The notes below the pieces were generated by a model. It made no database searches. It was not told the origin of the DNA and worked only from the letters and a program-made list of their open reading frames with translations. Shown piece after piece: positions 17,811 to 24,381 of a DNA stretch of 64,000 nt. Position numbers and translations under genes: made by a program. How positions within the stretch are numbered: the first letter of the stretch is position 1; each line of letters opens with the position of its first letter. The DNA comes from Emticicia sp051209875 (GTDB lineage: Bacteria; Bacteroidota; Bacteroidia; Cytophagales; Spirosomataceae): the NCBI RefSeq assembly GCF_051209875.1, contig NZ_JBNTQY010000001.1, forward strand, positions 2,232,001 to 2,296,000, given 5' to 3'.

Positions 17811-18794
17811 ATGAAAACAAATTACAAAACATATTTAATAACTGCTTTGGTACTGGGGATTTCGGCTTGTAAATCTTCAAAAGATGATTTTGATGCGACA
17901 GGCGTTTTTGAAGCTGAAGAAGTGATTGTTTCGGCCGAATCTAATGGAAAATTACTCAGTTTTAATGTTTCCGAAGGAGATAATTTAAAGATTGGACAAG
18001 AAATAGGTCAAATTGATTGCCAAAATATCAATTTACAAAAAGCCCAAACGCAAGCAAGTATTGCTGCTTTGAAAATGAAACAAAATGAGGCATCGCCACA
18101 AATTCAGATTTTAGGGAAACAAATTGAAAGTCAAAAGGCAGTTTTGGCCACTCAGAAAGAACAGATCAATATTTTGCAAAAAGAGCAAAAACGTCTACAA
18201 AATTTAGTAAAAGCTGAAGCCGTTCCTACCAAACAATTGGACGATGTGGAAGGTCAAATCGAGGTTTTAAAGAAACAAATGGAAAGTACTCAAAGTCAGA
18301 TTGCTGTAATTAACCAACAAATGGCTTCTCAAAAAGAGCAAGTTGCCATTCAAAATCGTGGAATTTTGAGCGAATCACAGCCCTTGCAAGTGCGAGTTTC
18401 GCAAATTGAAGAACAACTGGGGCATTGCAAAATCACTAACCCGATTGAAGGAACCGTTTTGGTGAAATATGCTGAAGCTCAAGAAGTTACGGGAATGGGA
18501 AAACCATTATACAAAATTGCCAACCTCAGCACAATGACTTTGCGAGCATACATTGCAGGCACACAATTAGGACAAGTAAAAGTGAATCAGCCAGTGAAAA
18601 TTTTTATTGATAACGGCAAGGATTCTTATAAAGAAATGCAAGGTACCATTTCATGGATTTCGAGTAAATCGGAATTTACACCTAAGACCATTCAAACTAA
18701 AGACGAAAGAGCCAATTTGGTCTATGCTGCTAAAATTAAGGTCAAAAATGATGGTTTTATTAAGATTGGCATGTATGGAGAGGTAAAGTTTTGA
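17811..18794 (+). CDS. HlyD-type periplasmic adaptor lipoprotein
   Basis: The 327-residue protein has a signal peptide ending LGISAC, with Cys20 as lipid anchor. The split lipoyl/barrel-sandwich halves are visible as VIVSAESNGKLLSFNVSEGD and ITNPIEGTVLVKYAEAQEV, flanking a long coiled-coil hairpin (about residues 68-200) rich in Gln, Lys and Glu. This is the membrane-fusion protein layout of YhiI/YbhG-type systems, which pair with two-ATPase ABC-2 exporters. It links the inner membrane permeases to the TolC-like protein. Confidence 0.9.
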   Translation: MKTNYKTYLITALVLGISACKSSKDDFDATGVFEAEEVIVSAESNGKLLSFNVSEGDNLKIGQEIGQIDCQNINLQKAQTQASIAALKMKQNEASPQIQILGKQIESQKAVLATQKEQINILQKEQKRLQNLVKAEAVPTKQLDDVEGQIEVLKKQMESTQSQIAVINQQMASQKEQVAIQNRGILSESQPLQVRVSQIEEQLGHCKITNPIEGTVLVKYAEAQEVTGMGKPLYKIANLSTMTLRAYIAGTQLGQVKVNQPVKIFIDNGKDSYKEMQGTISWISSKSEFTPKTIQTKDERANLVYAAKIKVKNDGFIKIGMYGEVKF

Positions 18795-18803
18795 TTTTTT
18801 AAA

Positions 18804-18861
18804 ACCACTAAGAAACTAAGGTTAACTTAGAAATCTTCGTGTACCTTAGTTTCTTAGTGGT
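18804..18861. repeat. Long inverted repeat between adaptor and ATPase genes
   Basis: ACCACTAAGAAACTAAGGT at 18804-18822 is followed, after 20 bases, by its exact reverse complement at 18843-18861. The arms contain the ACTAAG/CTTAGT unit that I recall as frequent in Bacteroidota intergenic DNA. It would form a 19-pair hairpin in the transcript between the HlyD and first ABC ATPase coding regions. Confidence 0.85.
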
Positions 18862-18874
18862 AAATAACAAACAA

Positions 18875-19792
18875 ATGGCATCAGTAACAATTGAAAATAT
18901 CACCAAAACTTACGAGAAAGGAACGGTAAAAGCACTTGATCAAGTGAGTTTTACCGTTAAATCAGGCGAACTCTTTGGGCTTATTGGGGCTGATGGAGCT
19001 GGCAAAACTACGCTTTTCCGTATCCTTACTACTTTGCTGATTCCTGACAGTGGAAAAGCAACGGTGGCGGGCTTTGATGTGGTGAAAGATTTTAAAGAAA
19101 TACGAAAAATTGTAGGATATATGCCGGGCAAATTTTCACTGTATCAAGACCTCAGTATTGAAGAAAATCTTAATTTTTTTGCAACCGTTTTTGGTACAAC
19201 CGTCGAAGAAAATTTTGATTTAATTCGTGAAATTTATGTGCAGATTGAGCCTTTCAAGAAACGTTTAGCAGGAAAACTGTCGGGTGGAATGAAACAAAAA
19301 TTGGCACTGTGCTGTGCCTTGATTCATGAACCAAAAGTGTTGTTTTTGGATGAACCCACAACAGGTGTTGACCCAGTTTCGAGAAAAGAATTTTGGGAGA
19401 TGTTAGGCAGATTGAAAGACAGAGGTATTACAATCATCGTTTCTACGCCTTACATGGATGAAGCAAAATTATGTGACCGAATCGCTCTCATTCAAAATTC
19501 TCAAATTTTAGATGTTGATACACTCGAAGGTATTTTAGCTAAAAATAAACAAAACCTTTTTGCTATAAAAAGTGATAAAATGTATCAATTATTAAAAGAT
19601 TTAAGGACTTTTCCTGATACGATTTCATGTTTTGCATTTGGGCAAAAACACCACGCTCAATTGAAATCAGGTGATGAGGTTGTAAAAAAACTATTACAAT
19701 ATTTAGAAAAAAGAGGGCATAATGCCATAGAAATTAACCAAATAATGCCCGATATTGAAGATACTTTTATAAAATTAATGCAAGATGCTTAG
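18875..19792 (+). CDS. ABC transporter ATPase, signature-intact half of a pair
   Basis: The 305-residue nucleotide-binding protein has Walker A GADGAGKTT (38-46), signature LSGGMKQ (135-141) and Walker B VLFLDE (155-160). The Q-loop position is Gly85 (GYMPGKF) instead of Gln, and the H-loop position is Pro192 (STPYMDEA) instead of His. The start at 18875 is chosen because an upstream GTG start at 18839 would lie inside the inverted repeat. It pairs with the next gene, whose defects are complementary. The two correspond to the halves of YbhF/RbbA-type fused ATPases. Overlap with the next gene is 8 bases. Confidence 0.9.
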   Translation: MASVTIENITKTYEKGTVKALDQVSFTVKSGELFGLIGADGAGKTTLFRILTTLLIPDSGKATVAGFDVVKDFKEIRKIVGYMPGKFSLYQDLSIEENLNFFATVFGTTVEENFDLIREIYVQIEPFKKRLAGKLSGGMKQKLALCCALIHEPKVLFLDEPTTGVDPVSRKEFWEMLGRLKDRGITIIVSTPYMDEAKLCDRIALIQNSQILDVDTLEGILAKNKQNLFAIKSDKMYQLLKDLRTFPDTISCFAFGQKHHAQLKSGDEVVKKLLQYLEKRGHNAIEINQIMPDIEDTFIKLMQDA

Positions 19793-20531
19793 TCAAGAAA
19801 TCGTCATAAAAACACATAATCTTACCAAAACTTTTGGTGATTTTACTGCTGTCAATGCCATCACTTTTGAAGTAAAAGCAGGCGAAATCTTTGGTTTTTT
19901 GGGAGCAAATGGAGCTGGAAAAACAACTGCGATGCGTATTTTATGCGGCTTGCTTTCACCAACTTCAGGACAGGCAACGGTGGCAGGTTTTGATGTTTAT
20001 AAAGAAAATGAGTCTATAAAAAAACATATTGGCTATATGAGTCAGAAGTTTTCTTTGTACGAAAACCTAACTGTTAGAGAAAATATTGAGTTTTTTGGTG
20101 GTATTTATGGGCTTTCTCGCAAAGAATTGAAAGAAAAAGGCAATGATTTGATTCAGCGTTTGGGCATGGAAAAAGAAGCTGAAAAATTAGTTGGTTCTTT
20201 ACCATTGGGTTGGAAACAAAAAATTTCATTTTCAACGGCTATTTTGTATCAACCTAAAATAGTATTCTTAGATGAACCAACAGGTGGCGTTGACCCAATT
20301 ACAAGAAGGCAATTTTGGGACATGATTTATGAAGCGACTGATGCAGGTATCACAGTTTTTGTAACGACACACTATATGGACGAAGCTGAATATTGCGACC
20401 GAGTTTCGATTATGGTTGATGGAAGCATTTCGGCTTTGGATACACCCAATAATCTTAAAATTGAATTTGATACTGATTCAATGGAAGGTGTTTTCTTAAA
20501 ATTAGCAAGACAAGCGAAGAGGGGAGAATGA
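19785..20531 (+). CDS. ABC transporter ATPase, H-loop-intact half of a pair
   Basis: The 248-residue protein has Walker A GANGAGKTT (40-48), Q-loop Gln87 (GYMSQKFSLY), Walker B IVFLDE and H-loop His196 (TTHYMDEAEYC). Its signature is degenerate, LPLGWKQ at 139-145 rather than LSGG. LPLGWKQ is, from memory, also found in the C-terminal half of YbhF-type proteins. With the preceding ATPase it should form a heterodimer with one fully canonical ATP site, powering the two ABC-2 permeases encoded downstream. Confidence 0.9.
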   Translation: MLSQEIVIKTHNLTKTFGDFTAVNAITFEVKAGEIFGFLGANGAGKTTAMRILCGLLSPTSGQATVAGFDVYKENESIKKHIGYMSQKFSLYENLTVRENIEFFGGIYGLSRKELKEKGNDLIQRLGMEKEAEKLVGSLPLGWKQKISFSTAILYQPKIVFLDEPTGGVDPITRRQFWDMIYEATDAGITVFVTTHYMDEAEYCDRVSIMVDGSISALDTPNNLKIEFDTDSMEGVFLKLARQAKRGE

Positions 20532-20550
20532 ATTTGGCAATTAGCTATGA

Positions 20551-20619
20551 GCGTTTAGCTGTTAGCGTTTTTGTTTTTTATTAAATGTTGCTAAAAGCTA
20601 ATGGCTAATAGCTAAACGC
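20551..20619. repeat. Imperfect inverted repeat between ATPase and permease genes
   Basis: GCGTTTAGCTGTTAGC at 20551-20566 pairs with GCTAATAGCTAAACGC at 20604-20619 with one mismatch. The gap contains further TAGC/GCTA units. The whole interval looks like a small repeat of TTAGC words and would form a hairpin in the operon transcript. Confidence 0.75.
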
Positions 20620-20627
20620 AAAGAATC

Positions 20628-21734
20628 ATGAAACTATTTTTCTCATTTATACGCAAAGAGTTTTGGCATGTATTACGTGATACCCGCAGCTTGATCATTC
20701 TGCTGGGAATGCCCGTAATGATGATGCTTTTGTTTGGTTTTGCCTTATCAAATGAGGTAAAAAACTCAAATATTGGTGTTTTAGACCAATCTCACGATGA
20801 AAGTACGCATTTTCTAACTGACCGTTTTGAACAAAGTAGGTATTTTTCTGTCATAAAAAAACTCCAAAAGGAAAGCGAGATTTCAGAAGCATTTAGAAAA
20901 AATGAACTTCGTATGGTAGTGATTTTTCCACCTAATTTTAGAGAAAATTTATTGCATACCAACCAAGTTCAAATTCGCTTGATTGGTGATGCGACCGACC
21001 CCAACACTTCAAATATCATGATAAATTATGCTTCGGCAATTATCAGAGATTATCAGAATGAAGTGTTGGGTGAAAAAAAACTGCCTTATCGAATCGAGGT
21101 AGAGAGTAGCATGATTTATAATCCAAAATTGAGTAGCAGTTTCAATTTTGTGCCGGGTGTAATGACCTTGATTTTGATGCTTTTAGGTGCGATGATGACC
21201 TCGGTTTCGATTGTAAAAGAGAAAGAAAGAGGAACAATGGAGATTTTATTGGTGTCGCCAATGCGACCCTTGATGGTGGTGCTAACCAAAGCAATTCCTT
21301 ATTTATTACTTTGTTTTATTGATGTTTTATTGATTTTAGGTTTGGCCTATACTGTACTTGATATGCCGCTTCGAGGCAATATTTTTCTACTTTTGGGCGA
21401 AAGTATCCTTTTTATATTTACTACACTATCATTAGGTTTATTGATTTCAAATGTGGTTGACAAGCAGCAAACCGCCATGTTTATATCATTAGTGGGTTTG
21501 ATGATGCCCGCTTTGATTTTTAGCGGATTTATGTTCCCTTTAGAAAATATGCCTTTACCAATGCAGGTTATTAGCAATATTGTACCTACCAAATGGTATT
21601 ACAGCATTGTGAGTAGCATTATGGTGAAAGGTTTGGGTATAAAATTTATTTGGAAGCAAACGCTTATTTTGGTGGCAATGACTATATTTTTTCTTGTTGT
21701 AGCCTTGAAGAAATTTAAAATTAGATTGGAGTAG
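20628..21734 (+). CDS. ABC-2 type permease (first of two)
   Basis: The 368-residue protein has one N-terminal membrane helix (about 20-40), a soluble extracytoplasmic domain (about 45-170), then five more helices in the C-terminal half. This is the ABC2_membrane_3 layout of YbhS/YbhR. FIRKEFWHVLRDTRSLIILLGMP at the N-terminus and KEKERGTMEILLVSP before the helix bundle are family motifs. It probably forms a heterodimer with the second permease and moves small hydrophobic compounds toward the adaptor and TolC channel. Confidence 0.9.
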   Translation: MKLFFSFIRKEFWHVLRDTRSLIILLGMPVMMMLLFGFALSNEVKNSNIGVLDQSHDESTHFLTDRFEQSRYFSVIKKLQKESEISEAFRKNELRMVVIFPPNFRENLLHTNQVQIRLIGDATDPNTSNIMINYASAIIRDYQNEVLGEKKLPYRIEVESSMIYNPKLSSSFNFVPGVMTLILMLLGAMMTSVSIVKEKERGTMEILLVSPMRPLMVVLTKAIPYLLLCFIDVLLILGLAYTVLDMPLRGNIFLLLGESILFIFTTLSLGLLISNVVDKQQTAMFISLVGLMMPALIFSGFMFPLENMPLPMQVISNIVPTKWYYSIVSSIMVKGLGIKFIWKQTLILVAMTIFFLVVALKKFKIRLE

Positions 21735-21773
21735 TTGCACAAGGGACGCATCTTTTATTTTTAGTCTAAATGA

Positions 21774-22535
21774 ATGAATAAAATGTATAATGAAGAGCAA
21801 AAGTTTTTGAGAGGTCCAAGAGGAAGATTTCAAGAATTAAGGTATGTATTTGGTGCTGTACTACAATTTATCAAGGGCTTTAGAACAATGCACTTTATAG
21901 GGCCTTGTATTACGGTTTTTGGCTCGGCAAGATTTAAAGAAGATCACCCTTTTTATAAATTGGCAAGAGAGGTTTCTGCCGAAATTGCTAAACTTGGATT
22001 TACAATTATGACAGGCGGTGGTCCAGGAATCATGGAAGCTGCCAACCGAGGTGCACGAGATGTAGGGGGGATTTCGATTGGATGTAATATTGTTTTACCA
22101 AAAGAACAAACTCCTAACCCTTATTTGGATAAATATGTCAATATCAAATACTTTTTTGTACGCAAAGAATTGCTAAGAAAATACTCTTATGCCTTTGTTG
22201 TTTTACCAGGTGGTTTTGGGACTTTAGATGAATTATTTGAGACAATAACCCTCATTCAAACAACAAAAATGGAGCATTTCCCTGTCGTGATTATGGGATT
22301 AGATTATCACAAAGATTTAATCAAGCATATCAAAAACATGGCGACTGCAAAAACGATAAGTGAAGAAGATTTGAATTTGATTTTATTTACAGATAGTGTT
22401 GAAGAAGCTATCAAACATATAAAAGATTATGTTGTCAACAACCTCAACTTGAATTTAAACCAAAAAACTAATCCAATTTGGATGCTTGGAGAGAAGAAAG
22501 TAAAAGCAATTACAAGTCAAAATGTAGCATCATGA
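21774..22535 (+). CDS. LOG-family (TIGR00730) nucleotide 5'-monophosphate phosphoribohydrolase
   Basis: The 253-residue Rossmann-fold protein has both active-site motifs of the LOG/YgdH family: MTGGGPGIMEAANRGA and LPGGFGTLDELFE, the P-G-G-x-G-T-x-x-E signature. Family members cleave AMP-type or cytokinin nucleotides to free base and ribose phosphate. The placement is odd: it lies between two ABC-2 permease genes, and its stop overlaps the start of the second permease (ATGA), so the two are translationally coupled. It could clear a nucleotide-like drug, produce the exported base, or simply be an insertion kept by coupling. Confidence 0.9.
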   Translation: MNKMYNEEQKFLRGPRGRFQELRYVFGAVLQFIKGFRTMHFIGPCITVFGSARFKEDHPFYKLAREVSAEIAKLGFTIMTGGGPGIMEAANRGARDVGGISIGCNIVLPKEQTPNPYLDKYVNIKYFFVRKELLRKYSYAFVVLPGGFGTLDELFETITLIQTTKMEHFPVVIMGLDYHKDLIKHIKNMATAKTISEEDLNLILFTDSVEEAIKHIKDYVVNNLNLNLNQKTNPIWMLGEKKVKAITSQNVAS

Positions 22536-23653
22536 GAAATCTATCATTTATATTACAAAAAGAATTTAGGCAGATATTTCGAGATAAAACGATTCTACGC
22601 ATGATGTTTATTATGCCTATTATTCAACTAATTATCATTCCATTGGCTGCCGATTATGAGATTAAGCACCTTTCTATTAGTGTGGTAGATCAAGACCATT
22701 CAAGCTATTCGAGAAGATTGATTGAGAAGCTTACTGCTTCCGATTACTTTCGTTTGGTACAATATAACAATGCCTATGCCAATGCAATGGAAAATGTAGG
22801 TAATGGAAAAACAGATATTGTTTTAACCATTCCTGCACATTTTGAGCGTGATTTAATCAAAGAAAATAAAGCAAAATTAGCCTTAGCTGCCGATGCTGTA
22901 AGTAATACAAAAGCTGGTTTAGGGTCATCTTATGCCACCCAAATTATTGGTGATTTCAATAACGAAATTCGAGAAGAATGGATACAAATGCCAAAATTTA
23001 GTGAAATGCCACAAATTACAGTTACGGCGGCCAATTGGTACAATCCACACATTGATTACCACTTATTTATGGCCCCTGGGATTTTGGCTATTTTGGTTAC
23101 GATGGTAGGTAGTTTTTTAGCAAGTTTGAATATAGTTTCAGAAAAAGAAATAGGCACAATTGAGCAAATAAATGTTACACCTATTAAAAAACATGAGTTT
23201 ATTTTAGGGAAACTGATACCGTTTTGGGTACTCGGTATGGTAACAATGACCATTGGAATGATTATCGCTTTTGTTGTTTTTCAAATCATTCCACAAGGTT
23301 CTTATCTAACTATTTATGCTTTTTCGGCGGTTTATTTATTGAGTGTCTTGGGTATAGGCTTGTTATTAAGCACGTTCTCCGATTCGCAACAACAAGCAAC
23401 TTTATTTGCTTTTTTCTTTATGATGATTTTTGTATTGATGAGTGGACTTTATACACCAATTGAAAGCATGCCCAATTGGGCAAAGGCTATTGCTTATTGT
23501 AATCCACCGATGTATTTTGTAAGGGTGATACGAGCAATATTCATCAAAGGAAGCACTTTTACTGACCTTTTGCCTGATTTCTTTACAATTATTGGATTTG
23601 CGATTTTCTTCAATGCTTTAGCAATATTCAATTATCGTAAACGAAGTGCGTAG
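22532..23653 (+). CDS. ABC-2 type permease (second of two)
   Basis: The 373-residue protein has the same layout as the first permease: N-terminal helix after SFILQKEFRQIFRDKTILRM, a soluble loop domain (about 45-175), then five helices with SEKEIGTIEQINVTPIKKHEF before the bundle. A longer reading frame opens at 22478, but the start at 22532 overlaps the LOG stop as ATGA and begins at the conserved N-terminus, so it is preferred. It completes the TetR-regulated tripartite ABC-2 exporter and ends 2 bases before a convergent gene. Confidence 0.9.
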   Translation: MRNLSFILQKEFRQIFRDKTILRMMFIMPIIQLIIIPLAADYEIKHLSISVVDQDHSSYSRRLIEKLTASDYFRLVQYNNAYANAMENVGNGKTDIVLTIPAHFERDLIKENKAKLALAADAVSNTKAGLGSSYATQIIGDFNNEIREEWIQMPKFSEMPQITVTAANWYNPHIDYHLFMAPGILAILVTMVGSFLASLNIVSEKEIGTIEQINVTPIKKHEFILGKLIPFWVLGMVTMTIGMIIAFVVFQIIPQGSYLTIYAFSAVYLLSVLGIGLLLSTFSDSQQQATLFAFFFMMIFVLMSGLYTPIESMPNWAKAIAYCNPPMYFVRVIRAIFIKGSTFTDLLPDFFTIIGFAIFFNALAIFNYRKRSA

Positions 23654-23655
23654 TC

Positions 23656-24171
23656 CTATTTTAGTGTAAAACTATTCAAAAAAGATTCAATAAAATGTTG
23701 GTAATAATCATACTTCTGCGTTTCTGCTGAGAAGGTAACAATATAAACTTTGCTTGCTTTTACATAATAATATTGTCGCCAAGTTTGTTTAAAAGTGTCT
23801 TTCTCACCAGAATATGTCAATCTGATTACATTTGATTTAAGTTTTTTCTTCTCTACAACTTTAAAGTTTTTGACAACTTTAGGTAAATAATCAATCGAAA
23901 ACAGAGCATATTTATCGACAGTATAACTTGCTGATGGTAATGAATTGAAGGTAAGATTGATACTTTCAAAATAGGTGTCAGGTAATGTAAGCGTATCTCT
24001 TGGGGCGAGAATCGTACACTCATTAGCAGCACAACCAGCCTTTAAACTCCAAGTGCTTGGGTAGTCGATTTTATAAGGTTTAAAATCTAAGACTTTTATG
24101 CTATCAGTCAAGGAAGAAGCATTTGCAGAAAATACACAAAGTGTTAAAAATGAAAAAAAAAGGTTTTTCAT
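23656..24171 (-). CDS. Secreted PsbP/DcrB-like protein
   Basis: The 171-residue protein has a clear signal peptide (about residues 1-18, ending FSANAS). The mature part, with YKIDYPSTWSLK near its start and FIESFLNSFTL at the end, resembles the PsbP/DcrB fold (DUF1795-like) found in periplasmic proteins of unknown function. Two cysteines in AGCAANEC could form a disulfide. The function is not known. It converges on the efflux operon with only two bases between stops, so no terminator fits between them. Confidence 0.6.
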   Translation of the reverse strand: MKNLFFSFLTLCVFSANASSLTDSIKVLDFKPYKIDYPSTWSLKAGCAANECTILAPRDTLTLPDTYFESINLTFNSLPSASYTVDKYALFSIDYLPKVVKNFKVVEKKKLKSNVIRLTYSGEKDTFKQTWRQYYYVKASKVYIVTFSAETQKYDYYQHFIESFLNSFTLK

Positions 24172-24212
24172 GCTCTAATATTAATTGTATAATTATTTTA
24201 TGTTAAGAAATT

Positions 24213-24314
24213 TTACTCTTTCTTCTTTGGTCCATTGAGTTTATAAACCAAATAGCCAAAACCAATTAAAAAATGCAGGATAATCACAATCCCGACTATA
24301 TAAAATGTTGTCAT
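24213..24314 (-). CDS. 33-residue single-span membrane peptide
   Basis: A short frame encodes 33 residues: a hydrophobic segment from about residue 3 to 25 (FYIVGIVIILHFLIGFGYLV), followed by a basic end with KLNGPKKKE. The composition is that of a genuine small membrane protein, with a positive-inside cytoplasmic tail. It lies between the TamL gene upstream and the PsbP-like gene downstream, all on the minus strand. No homologue is recognised. It is too small for standard gene callers. Confidence 0.55.
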   Translation of the reverse strand: MTTFYIVGIVIILHFLIGFGYLVYKLNGPKKKE

Positions 24315-24381
24315 TTTTGAGAATATTTTTTGAAAGGTATGAAAATGACAACTAATGAAATATGACTTCTCTCAACCTCTT

